Part shown: in pieces, positions 47,672 to 59,560 of the stretch | Position numbering within the stretch: the stretch's first letter is position 1 | Layout: every line of letters starts with the position of its first letter | Assembly (NCBI GenBank): GCA_039619475.1 | Contig: CM077115.1 | Span: 533,542,315-533,606,314 of the forward strand | Source of the DNA: Icerya purchasi | Taxonomy: Eukaryota > Arthropoda > Insecta > Hemiptera > Monophlebidae | Length of the DNA stretch: 64,000 nucleotides | Direction of reading: 5' to 3' | Program-made: the position numbers and the translations under genes | Notes under the pieces: generated by a model | The model's input: the letters and a program-made list of their open reading frames with translations, nothing else | What the model was told of the DNA's origin: nothing | The model's database searches: none

Positions 47672-48045
47672 GGACCGGTTTGCTTGATTCGTGTCAGTTT
47701 ACCTACATTCGTGGCTTTTAGATCGTCCAAATTGTCCTCCCATCATAAAGAAACGGTGGTTTGTGACGCGAATCACGTCTTTTTTGAATGCCCATTTCTT
47801 TCTGTCGAACGTTGTATTCTATATTTTTGTTTACTGAAACCCAAACTTCCTACTCCTTATTGTGCATCTTATATTTTGTCCTTCTCCTCGCCATCCATAA
47901 TTTCATCCGTTGGTTCCTTTATATATCTGACCGTATCAAAATCTAACTGACGGATCTTTTCTTTCTTGTTGGTTCCGGGTGTAAGTCCTTAGCTGGCATG
48001 CCCAAGGAAAAGGGGAAAAAACCGGATCCTTTTTTATCTTTTTTG
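47672..48045 (+). pseudogene. I-like LINE 3' fragment (C-terminal zinc knuckle)
   Basis: The + frame 47684-47950 reads CDANHVFFECPFLSVERCIL and LPTPYCASYILSFSSPSI, the C-terminal C...H...C segment of the LINE family also seen at 48137-49240 and 57579-59560 (there LFECSFISLERAIFY and LPTPYSALYILAFPSPSV). The 3' UTR block GGTTCCGGGTGTAAGTCCTT then AGCTGGCATGCCC follows near 47972. Strongly 5'-truncated. Confidence 0.7.
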
Positions 48046-48136
48046 TACTCATATTTTTTTAGAATGTAGCTTTCAAAGACTCGAATTCCTCATCTAATTT
48101 TTAATTATCTTCACTGAATTTATTAATTTATTTAAT

Positions 48137-49240
48137 TTTTTTATTATTATTATTTTACGGGCACGTCAGCGCAGGACCTTCACCCAGCACAAAAGATTAG
48201 AAGAATAGAAAGACACACACGGAGCGGCAGATTACATCAAAAAAAGATTAGAAACAGAAGAAATTAAGGCGGCTAACAAGGGGGAACAACAGATGGAGAT
48301 GGAAAAGCGAGAATGTAGAGGGCACTGTAAGGAGTAGGGAGGCCAAGGCTAAGCAAATTGGAATAAAAGATCGCGCGTTCTAAGGAAATGAAGGAACATT
48401 CGAATAGTACTTGCGTTACAGGTGCATTTAAGGTAGAATGATGAAAGGGACGACACGAGGGAGATTGAACAAGAGCAAAGCGGAAACGAGAAGCCGGGAG
48501 CAAACTATGATTAAAACGAAGGCGAACTATGGAAGAAGTGACCGAACGGCTGATACTGGGAAAATTATTAAACTATGGAGAAGAGGATTTAGGCGGTAAG
48601 GCAAGGTAAAAGGAATCAGGGTTGGAGAAAAAAGACGGACAGAGATCAGTCCAAAAGTCACGGTGAAAATGAAAAGAGAGAGAGTAAAGACTTCGGGTAG
48701 GAAATCTACCTATGAAACGACCATTTACTGCGGCCGAGCATGCTAATAAATCAGCAAGATCGTTACCGGCGATAGTGGCCAGGAATCCAAAGCAAGTCAA
48801 TTTGGATAGAACGGGAAGCTAATAAATTGTAAATCAAGGGACGAATTTAAAGAATAATAGGACAGGAAGAGGGTTCAGGGACAGGAGACGCGATAGCAAA
48901 TAAAACGCTTTTCGAGTCGGAGCATACAAGGAAATTCACTAAATTGGGAGTTGAAGATATAAAAAGGACCGCACCCAAAATAGCCATCGATTCGGCTAGA
49001 AAGGCAGAAGAAAAGGAGGCAAGTTGATATGACTCCGAATAGAGTTGTGGGCAGGAAGAATAATAAAAGCGGCACCGAGTCCCGAAGCAGATTTCGAGTC
49101 GTCCGTAAAAATCGTCATACGAGCAGGAAATAGTGAGGAAAGAGTGTGGTTAAATTCTTCGTGAATAGCAGAAGGACTCAATGTTAAAAAGTAAAGAGAA
49201 TAGTTTAGGGAAATGAGATACAGTTCGGAGAAGTTAATTT
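48137..49240 (-). pseudogene. I-like LINE fragment: RNase H and C-terminus
   Basis: On the minus strand, three frames give an RNase H start (IFTDDSKSASGLGAAFII, around 49108), the RNase H end (TIAGNDLADLLACSA, around 48775-48730) and the terminal segment LFECSFISLERAIFY with LPTPYSALYILAFPSPSV (48410-48280). A TTA array at 48140-48157 (AAT repeats in element orientation) is the tail, preceded by a 3' UTR with AAGGTCCTGCGCTGACGTGC. The RT and endonuclease are missing. It lies tail to tail with the + strand fragment at 47672-48045. Confidence 0.75.
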
Positions 49241-49249
49241 CTTAATTAG

Positions 49250-51680
49250 AATTTGTTGGAAATTTTTATTATTTCGATTAATCGTTCCTCGAGACGTTTA
49301 TTTTCATATATTTTCAATATTATATATAAAGTATCGCAGTAAAAAATTTCTAAAAAAAATATAATACTTTTTTGACTACAAATAAACCCAAAATAACGCG
49401 AACGGAAAGAACATTTAAGGATAATAAAAACACTATTTTCTTTATGGGAAAATTTAGTTGTATATTAATAAAATAAAATTAAAAATTATAATTATAGGCC
49501 ATCTGATTTCGGAATTACTTACGTTTTTTTATGTTCACGCTTTTACTTTATTGTGTTTTTCAGTTTTCTTGAACCAAAGCTTGTAATTTTTATTAATACT
49601 CAAAATATCGTTTTCATTAATTTACTTTTTTTTTCAATTATAAAAATTTTATGATTATATATTGTTAATTCTCGCCTTTACTTTAAGTTTCCGTATTTGT
49701 AATTTTCCCTAACTTAGGTTTTTGTGAATTCCTATTAATAGTATTAATTGATAAATTATGGTTTCAAAACTATTTGTGTCGTAAAATATTATTGATTATT
49801 TTTGTACTGGCTTTTAGTAAAATCGGGTGGTACCTTTTAAATGTGCATATCTCCATTTTTAACTCTTTTCATTTTTTTTTTTTTTTTTTTTGTCATGATG
49901 AAACTACAAAATTCGCTCCAAGACAACCCGCTTTCCGTATCGTACAAAACATTTTTGAAACGCGCCGTATACAACAAATCCTATGCATCGATTTCAATGT
50001 GTCACCGTAAACAGGTGAATTTACTGCAAGTTTTTGTGACTATTTGGCACTGCGCGTTTATTTCATCCGCGCTAATGATAACTAATGAATGTTGTTATTT
50101 TTACCTGTATTATACCGCTGGATTGCTGTAGGCTCTGTATTTTAGTTTGTTTTTTTTTTTCAAAAGTAGAGTTTACGTCGTGAAATAGTCGGTAAAACTG
50201 TCAGCTACGATGAATATTATTCAGCATCAGGATTAACAAGTTATGTAGTGACTAAGAAAGTGCGCGGTTGAACTGATGCATTCTGCTAATACCTGTTCGT
50301 ACTGCATGAAATGAAAAACAAAAAAAAATGAAAACTACATTTCGTTTTTCTTTAACCTAATTTACGATGTAGCATCGCGGAAGTGTAAAGTGAAAATTAT
50401 TTGGCTAAAAAAGTAACTAAAAAGTGGAATATAATGAGAATAGCGGAAGAAAAAGTAGGAAATGATGGAGGGAACGAAGGAGAAAGAACGAGGCAGTGGA
50501 GAAGGGAAATATTTGATGTTGCACCGAGGCGGACGTGGAGGGGAAAAGGCAACGTTTCTTGGAAATCGATTGAAATGAAATAATATTCGTAGAAATGGAA
50601 TGGTAAGGGCTGCTGCTGTGTTCAACTATGTTTAGGCGTTCATGACAGACCTTCACTGTTCTCCATTCACTGCAAACCGAACGGATACTACGCGAATTGC
50701 GCTGTTGGCTGGGCTTAAAACCGGCAAAAGCTTTACAAGTCGTTCTTGTTTCCAATCTTTACTTCTTTTTATTTTTATTCCCTCCTTCTAAGCGGGGTTT
50801 TCGCACTCTAGCACGTCAGAAATCTCTTAACCTTATTTTCTCCAGTAGACTGAGTGCAATTTTTCTTGGCAGCATGTCGGTTTTCGTAACGTAAACACTT
50901 TTTTCTCTTTCGCGTTCAAAAAATAAATAAAACGTTTTTTTTTTGTTTTTTTTTTTTTTTAATCTTCATATATGAATAATATATAAAATACATTATAAAA
51001 TATTTACTTGTATTACACTAGTATCGCTCATATAAAAACAGATTCTGATCGCTACAGATATAATTTAATTATTTTTTTTTACATTTATATGAAGAAAAAA
51101 AAAGAGTGTGATTTTCGGAATAGTTTCCTCTTCTTATGAAGTATAATTATAAAAAGATTTACGAATATTGTCCATAAGTTGCTTTAAAATAAGAGTAAAT
51201 TAAATTTTTTGTGTAAAAATTCGCGTGTTCTTTATCGGAAGAGTGTGAGTGATACTCTTAAGTCGTATTTTTAGAAACAATGATTCAAAAAATAAAACGG
51301 AAATATCACTCAAACTTTTTCAATGAAGAACACATACGAGTTTTACCATTTATAACCAGTGTTGCGTTAAACATCTGCTATTAAATTTAAATTCGTTGTC
51401 CTTTATTAATCATTTATTTAAATCCACACAAGGGAGGGGGATAGGGGACATTTCCCCACCCAAAGAACCGATGAAAAAATTTGTTATATCAGAGAAACTT
51501 AATTTATGCTATAAAAGATTTGTATGAATTTTACATCTATGGATTTAATTATATAACTAATATTTAATACTATTTTCTTCTCCTTCTTCGACTCCTGATC
51601 GTTCTCGATCGTAGGTGACCTTACTAAAAAAATCTTTCGTATGCAAGGTGGACTAATTGTTCGGTATTCACCTCCGACCA

Positions 51681-51687
<7 letters not shown>
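49250..51687. other. Spacer, no gene recognised
   Basis: AT-rich, with T-runs at about 49870-49890 and 50938-50962. The purine-rich segment 50395-50580 gives open frames on both strands by composition and resembles degraded minus-strand LINE sequence, but no motif is certain. Confidence 0.3.
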
Positions 51688-51712
<25 letters not shown>

Positions 51713-54700
51713 GGGCGTCGAAAATTCAACCCATCAACAATGTAATATAATTAATTAACTAATTAACGCTATACATTAATATTACATTGTACTATATAAT
51801 TATATAATAGCTTGTATACTGCAGCACTCCCGGTGGCCAGGAGAGAATTGACATTAGATGGCAGAGGGATCTGGAAATTTATTATTGAGTTATACAAAAT
51901 AATTCTTTGCGTCGTGTAAAAATTGCATTCGAAGATGAGGTGGTCAGCATCCGCCACTTTGTTCGAGTCTAGTGGATGTTGGCAATAGGGAGAAGAAATT
52001 AAACCCATGTTATACAAAGAAGCGGGGAGACGGTTTACCCCCAGCCGGAGGCGACATAAGGTAACAATGTACGATCTGGTACTCATCGAAACAGTCGTAA
52101 TGTGGTTGAACCAAGGAATGTTAGGAATATTAGGTTGAATTATTTTGTACTGTTGCGCGCAAAATGGATTTGCCCATGTAGCCTCCCAATATTCTTTATG
52201 AGCATATCTAATGAAGCTCGACTCTGTTTGGAAAGTATGGAACTAAACAACTATTCATCCATGCATCTTTGGCAGCCATGTCTGCCACTTCGTTACCGTA
52301 GATATCCGCATGTCCTGTTATCCAAACAAAGTTAACTACTACGCCAGATTCAGAAAGGAACGCTACTAGGCTTCTGATTTTATAGAGGTATGGATGGGAT
52401 TTTGTGTTGAACGATAAGTGTTTCAAAGCTGATAAGCAACTCATAGAATCAGACATGATAATGATATTTTCAGAGAATATATATGAATTTAAAAAGGACA
52501 AAGCCTTGAAAATCGCAGCACATTCGGCACTAAACACAGAGGTAAAACGAGGAAGAGAGAATTTTTTAGTTAAGTTAAGACATGGTATAAAAAAAGCAAC
52601 ACCCGCAGAATTCGAAGATTTAGAACCATCAGTAAAAATCGGTTGGAAATTCGGCCAATGGTCCGAAATTATCGCATTGAATACTCTGCTAGCGTTGTGC
52701 CTATTAACGAACTGAAAAGAATCCAAATCTACCTGTAACTTAAAGCAGTTATGTGAGTATGGGTATTTAAAGATCAATGAAGGATATGACGGTATGGTAA
52801 TAAAAGAATATCTCTGAAGCCTAACCGCATTTAAGATAATAGCGGCATTTTGGAGGTTTTAAATCTCCAATTGTTTTTAACATCCAAATAGGAATTAAGT
52901 AAATTGAAGCTGGCTGGAGGACAGTATTTCATAAGAAACCTGTCTGCTAGGTACGATGACCTAACAAAGAGAGGAGGGATCTTGGTTTCAACTTCCAAAG
53001 CAGCGATAGAAGTAGGTAAGCAAGCACCAATTATAAGTCGTAAGCATGTGTTCTGTATCCTCCCTAATTTGTTACGATTGGTTGCTGAGGAATTATGAAA
53101 GAAGTAACAACCATAGTCTAAAATACTGCGATAGTATGCTTTGTATAACTTACTCATTGTGCACGGATCACTACCCCAATTGACATTACAGAGGGCCTTG
53201 AGTAGGGGTAACCGTTTTAGAAGTTTTTGTTATACATGTAATCTACATGATGGTTCCAGTTTAATTTAGAATCGAGAATAAAACCTAAGTACACTTATGT
53301 GCCGACAAAATAGGGACAGTAGCACCGGCAATATAAACAACACTGTGAATTGGGTTAATTGAGCGATATGAGAACACTACTGCTGAACATTTTGAAGGAG
53401 CAATCGACAAACCAAGATCATTTAGGATATTGCAAACCCGTATAATATCGCGATTAAGCAAGGTGGAAGCTTCAGATAGGTTTCTACTGCGACTACAAAG
53501 AACAATGTCATCTGCATAAGATAATAGAAAACCGTTATTCGCCAATTCTAAATTAAGGATTTTTAAGATATATAAGTTAAATAGCAGCGGGCTTAACACT
53601 GATCCCTGACATAAACCAGTGTAGACAGTTCTGTCTACTGGCCCTTGTGTGGGGTGTTGGAAACACAACGTTTTCTCCGAAAACAAACTGTGTATTAGGT
53701 TTGCAAAGTTCTTAGATATGCCTAATTCCACTAGTATCTTAGATAAGATGTCCAATCGAACATGATCAAATGCCCCCTTGATATCAATGAAGCACGCGAT
53801 TAGATATTCCCTTTTGATGTAAGACGGATAAATGTTAGCTAGCAGGTTGGCTACACAGTCCAAACTGCTTATTCCGTGACGGAAGCCAAATAAGTTGTTT
53901 GGGAAGATGTTGTTGTGCTCAGTCCACCAGGAGAGTCTATTATTCAGGATCCGTTCAAAGGTTTTGCGAATACATGACGCAAGGGTAATGGGTCTATATG
54001 AAGAGAACAGGTGCGGTGGTTTACTGGGTTTCAGAAGAGCGGAGATCTTAAATTTCTTCCATTCCCGCGGAATGTGATTAGTGGTTAGGATGTAATTAAA
54101 AATATTTAATAGTATCTTAACAGCAGGCTCCGGTAGGTTGTTCAATATATGGTAGGTTACGCCATCCATGCCAGGACACGATATTTTATTAAAGGATAAT
54201 GCCATTTTCAGTTCTTGTATATCAATAGTTCTAGAGAGAAAGTGACTATTGCTATTAGATAGTATCATCGAACTTGGGGTTTGAGTAATTTCTGGCAAAT
54301 TCGGTACATATGATGGTGCAATGTTGTTTATAAATCCATCACAACATTCCGGTGAAGTAGTATTATATGAACTGTCCCCTTCAAATCTTCTTTTGATTTT
54401 TTTAATTTTTGACCAAACTAACGAAATAGGCGTATTTCGATTGATATTGCAAACAAAACTTTTCCAATACTGCGCCTTACACTGCAACAAATACCTACGA
54501 GTAAGAGCCTCCTGCTTCTTAAATTCCATATAGTCTGACATGCTCCTACTTCGACGAAAAACTCGAAACAGTATATTTTTTTTTCTGACCATATCAGCAC
54601 AAATTCCATTCCACCAGGGCGTAGGGAGTCGCTTACCAAGGTAGCCAGTCCCTCTCTTTGCAGTGCACTGCAATGAGTAATACAGAACATTGACAAACTT

Positions 54701-55292
54701 ATCGTATAAGGAAGTATTGTCAGGGTTAGCTTCTAAGAGCTGATTACTTAGGACGCGCAATAAATTGGTAAATTTGGGGACCTTATCATCCGGAAGCACC
54801 CAACGGGTACCTATATCCTTGTTAAGGACCGAATGTGAACATCTAAAAGTGCATCTAATAAAGATAGGTAGATGATTGCTACCAAGAGGCTATTGCAATA
54901 CTTGCCAGTGAAAATTGGAAGTAAGGTTAGAAGAAAAGAACGTTAAGTCCAAAGCATTAGCGGGTAGCGAAAGAGTTGGAATAGTGGTGTGCGTACCATC
55001 ATTGCCTAGAATCAAATTAGTTTTTTCTAGGATATTAATAATCTGTCGACCCATACGGTTTGAATTATAGCAACCCCATAGTGGATGAATACCATTGAAG
55101 TCGCCACAGCATATAATATAGTCGGTATCAGGGATTCCATTAATTAAATCTATAAAGTCATTTTCAGGAAAATATGCATTAGGGGGACAATATATTGAAA
55201 AAACATGTACAACCTTATGTCTCAAGAAAACCGAAATTAACAACCCATTAACTCGCGAATTATTAAAAATACCAATTTCGTTTATGCTGTGA
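51688..55292 (-). mobile_element. I-clade LINE, 3.6 kb, 5'-truncated in endonuclease, nearly intact ORF2
   Basis: On the minus strand one frame covers the rear half of an AP endonuclease (IICCGDFNGIHPLWG, 55140-55060; ALDLTFFSS near 54940) and, after a single TAG at 54892-54890, the RT (504 codons open, 54799-53285) with FIDIKGAFDHV, GLCQGSVLSPLLFNLYI and LSYADDIVLCS. Three frameshifts between 53290 and 52780 separate the thumb region, then an RNase H (52777-52208) follows with all four acidic residues: FTDGSKSS, SAECAAIF, MSDSMSCL and GNEVADMAAK. The end has a zinc knuckle (YCQH....DADHLIFECNF, about 52000-51910). RT plus RNase H in this order defines the I clade. The poly(A) is the T-run 51689-51712. 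ORF1 is absent. Few lesions mean a young copy. Confidence 0.9.
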
Positions 55293-55600
55293 GGCTTGAT
55301 GTCGCACATCCACGAGCGCCTCCTTCGTCCGACCTTCCTCTTGCCTGATATTTTTCCTAATAGTGAGTATTTTGATGCACGCATGAAATGGTCAAAGTAT
55401 TTCCTCTTCCTGTCTTTTATGATGCCTATTAGTTTTCCACATCTCTATTTCCCATCACCCGCAGCACTTCCTGATTCGTCTTCTTTGCTGTCCATGGGAT
55501 TCTTAGAATCCTTCGGTAGCATCACATTTCGGAAGCTGCCAAGCGATTCATGTTGCTCTTCTTTAAGGCCCAACATTCGCATGCAGCAATGTACTCCACA
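55293..55600 (-). pseudogene. RTE-like LINE C-terminal fragment fused to I-element break
   Basis: On the minus strand two frames give CYRRILRIPWTAKKTNQEVL then RVMGN (about 55530-55450) and, after a shift, KRKYFDHFMRASKYSLLGK then ISGKRKVGRRRRSWMCDIK (55420-55295). This is the C-terminal signature of RTE-type endonuclease-reverse transcriptase proteins (YRR.L.I.W....TN..VL..., K..YF.H.MR...Y.LL......GKR..GRRR.SWL..I). The reading runs directly into the endonuclease frame of the I-clade element at about 55292, so a single open frame (55384-54890) is a chimera of two unrelated elements. Confidence 0.8.
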
Positions 55601-55604
55601 CGTA

Positions 55605-57575
55605 GCACTTAAGTAATTTTAAAACGCAGTTCTAAATTTAAATCGTGTGTTGTGAGTGTTCTCATTTTCTAGTATAAATGTTCCTTTTTTATTCTATTTT
55701 AAACGCAACTGTCATGGATATTTTTTGCCATTTTTATTTATTTTTAATTTTTATTTTGTAATTTTAATTAAAAATAGTAGTTCAATGAGGTATATATATA
55801 TATATATATTTAAACTTGCTCATGAACAAAGAGAATTCGGATCGGATTACTAACAAAAATAAAAAAGAAGTAAAGTGTCTAATAAAAGATCTTTCTTACT
55901 ATTTCTAAACTACCATATTTAAGGTATAATTTTATAATTTCGTTTTATTTTTTTCATAACTAAAAATAAAACAAAAGCTAAATTAAAAATTGTAATAAGT
56001 ATGTATTTTTAAAACACATTTTTATGAATTCCTATAAAGGTCGCTATTTGATTTTCTTTATGAAACAAGGGGGGTATTTCATAAATATCTACTACCTACC
56101 GTAGAAGATTTTACGTAATTATATAATTTCCCCCAAAATGTCCTTCTTATAATTCCTCCCTCCAATGTCCTGGATTTGCCCCTGATTTTGTCCATTTCAA
56201 CATCTTCGAATGCAGACAAAACTTTTTATTACGTAATCCCTAACCTTTGTCATTGTTCTTCGTGTGTTACCTATTTGACTGTGCTTTGGACATAGGCGTT
56301 CATACAACACTCCGGACTGCACGTGTGACGTTGTAGTGCGAATTACCCAGTTCATAGCTTCTAGTTTTCACTTTTCATAAGGCAATGTGTCATATCTGTG
56401 GCATACCGTTCGACCGTCTGCAAAAATTGCATAAAGAAAACTAATACAACTCTAGTGCGAGAATGTGACATATCTGCCACGTACCACTTTTCTTCGAATT
56501 TTGAAGCAAATAATAAATATATATATCGAAATATTATTAATTGCGATGCTTTTTATTTGCAAAAACCGTCCCAAAAAGTATACATTTGTAAGTTTTCAGA
56601 AACTTGACTTATAAATGGGGTTAAGTTCAAGCAAATAGCTTATAAAACCACCGAGTCTTTCAGCTGAAAATGTCCTGCTTGTTTATTTTCTTAGCGATTG
56701 CTTTCACATCTCACTATATTTCACTTTGTACATTTTTATAAATTAGTATTAGCAATCCTGTTCATCGTTCACTAGTTCCATTAGGCGTGACATTTTTTGT
56801 TTTATTGTTTATCAACTTTTTTTTCGTATTTGTGTTTATTGAAGCAAAATTTTAGGTGCGTTTTTGAAAGTAGAATAGATTGTGCGAATATCGTAACGAC
56901 AGAGATGAATGTACAATCGTTTTGGCTGTTTCTTTTTAGCTGAGCTCTGTGATCAGCTGTTGTGTAACTGTTTCAACGCATACAGTGAGACAAAAGGGGA
57001 ATAATAACATTAGAATGATTAGCAAATAAACATGTAAGTTTATATGAGGCGAAGAGAAATACAGTCTCACTGAATAAGCATACTCTCAATTCTCGTTACA
57101 ACATTCCAGGTTAACATTTTACAATTTAGTCTGTAAGAAATCATCAGAAAGGCTGCAATGCAAAATTTATGTTTTTTAATTTAAGCTATCATAGGTCTAA
57201 ATTATGTTTCTAAGTAATGTTTTTATAATGTTTAACATAATTAAGTATGGTTATATGTTATGTGACTTCTCCCCTGTCGTTTACTGTAAAAATATCTGTT
57301 ATTTAATTATCAAATTCTAACACGTCTTATTTATTCTTAGTTTAATCATAATGCCATTAGGCACAAGAAATTTTAACATGTATTTTCTTTTTAAAATTGG
57401 TGCTAGCTGTGACCAGCACGTAGTAGCACAGATTAGCCTCGCTAAAATGAATTATCGCTCTGTTTTGTATAAAGCAGTAGTAAAACTGAATATGTATAGA
57501 AAATAAACAGTAATTTTGTTCTGTTCGAAATATGTATAAAACTTCGTTATTTATTCATCTTTTTAAAATTTAAAC
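55605..57575. other. AT-rich spacer
   Basis: A TA microsatellite lies at about 55792-55809. A short G/C-strand patch (GGGGGG at 56071, CCCCC at 56131) could be a MITE remnant but no inverted ends can be fixed. No gene seen. Confidence 0.3.
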
Positions 57576-57578
57576 GCA

Positions 57579-59560
57579 TTTTTTTTTTTTTTTGGTTGGG
57601 GGGGAGCTCATCAACCAGGGACCTTTACCCGGAAACAATTAGAACAAGAAATTAATTGGTTATATTTTGATGCGGTCAAACATTGCTAGTAGAAAGAAAC
57701 AAACAATGGGAACGACACGTGTGTAGAAGGAAGAGACCGGATATAGGAGGCACAATACTGAATTAGGAATACCAATTCGCAGCAAATTGGAGTAGAAAGC
57801 AGAACACGCTCGACTGAAAGAGATGAATACTTAATAAACATGTGATTAGAATCGTAAACATACTGTTCGTTTGAGACGACAGCATGGAAAAGGAACCAAC
57901 GAAAAATGAAAACGAGAAGAAGATAATAGAGTATGGCTTAAGAACGCAGGCGAATAATGGAGACAACAACAGAACGACAAAGTGAAAGAAATAAAGAAAA
58001 CCATAGGTTAGACTAGGCTGAACAGACAGATAGACAGAACAATTTTTAGAGAAAGATAAAACCTATATACCCGATACCATAATCTAAGATTAAAACTTTT
58101 ACACAGCGGAAGGAGATTAGAGGATGGGATTTTTTTTTTTTTAAAAAGGGGCGGGAAGAAACAGTAACCCTAGATAAATTACCAAAAATGCCCGAATAGC
58201 TTGGAACTTACAGCAAATCAGTTTGAATGGAATAGAGGGAAGAAAGAACGCGGATAAGTGAGCGTAAAGAATAATAAAATCGCAGGAATGATCAGGTAGG
58301 GGAGAATAGAGGCCTGCAGGGCGCACATGGAATCTGATATAATTACGAATTTAGAAGAAAGATGATTTGAGGAAATAAAAATAATGAAATGTGGGATAGT
58401 CATTAATTCGTTTATGGATGTGGAACAGTAAGGAAGCAGTCGAAAGGATTGTGAAAAATCAGAATCTGGGAGGATAAAAGAGGCACCGTCATCAGCCGAC
58501 CTCTTCGAACCATCTGTAAATACGGTTATATGGGATGGACATGGTGAGAATTGATAGCACTGTGGAATTTCTGTCTAATTAAAGAGCCTATGAAAGAAAT
58601 TTGGAGAGCGTAGGTATAGTAAAAATTTTTAGGAGGATGGCGCAGAGTTCGGTGAAATTAAAAGAGAAATAAGGGAGATTGTCACAAGAAATTGTGTAAG
58701 AGGAAAACGAACTAAGCTGAAGAGAGATGAGGGATAAAATGAGGATTTTCCTAGATACAAAACGCCAGTTCCAAGAAACGGAAAGGTATAGGAATGGATA
58801 AGAGTAGAGGACGCGAGCAGAAGATGCTTAGCATGAAAACGATAGCCCAAATAGGATCTGCAAATAGAAAGAGGTAGTATATTAGATTCAGCAAAAACTG
58901 CTGGAACGGGAGAGGATTTAAGAGAACCAAGGCAGAGACGAAGGCATGAATTTTGGATTACATCGAATTTAGAGAGTCGGGACTTAGAAGCACAACCATA
59001 AAGAGAAATGAACAGTAATCAAATTTGCAACGAATGATGGATTTATATAGAGAAATAAGAATATAAGGATCACCACCCCATTTGGTTGGAAAGAGGGTCT
59101 TCTCAGCAGATTTAGACTTTTGATTGCCGAAGAGGAAAGATATTCAATGTGTTCGGTGAGAAGGATAGCCTATTGTCAAGGAGGATACTAAGATAACAAA
59201 AATAAATTAACGCGTGAGAAAAATGTACTGACTAGGGATATATAGACAGAAGCAGGATTATAAGGTTGTAGAGTAAATGCGACATAACAAAATTTAGAAG
59301 GAGAGATGAGGAAAGGGAATTTTCCAGCACAGTAAAAGACGAATTAAGTGCTTCACTGGCTGATATAATATCATCAGATGAGGCAAAGAGTAGGATGTCA
59401 TCAGCAAAGAATCTAGAAGAAGAGAAGCCGCACTGGTAGTGCATATGTTAAAAAGAATAGGACTGAGGGAGGAACCTTGGGGAAGACCTCGAAAAACAGT
59501 TCTTGAAGTTTCAAAAGATGGAGCAGAGAGATAAATAGAACGATTCAGCATAATAAAATG
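57579..59560 (-). pseudogene. Decayed I-like LINE: RT, RNase H, C-terminus
   Basis: In element orientation: RT motif B RGLPQGSSLSPILFNI (about 59500-59455), motif C RFFADDILLFASS (59420-59380), RNase H FTDGSKRSADDGASFILP (58525-58475) with SDSMCALQAS (58340-58310), and a C-terminal SNHMFI...LSVERVLL segment near 57850-57790. The poly(A) is the T-run at 57579-57593. Frame changes occur every few hundred bases. The whole region is purine-rich on the + strand. It is of the same family as 47672-48045 and 48137-49240 and older than the element at 51688. Purine-rich sequence continues to about 60340 and is probably the upstream half, but no motif is readable there. Confidence 0.75.
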
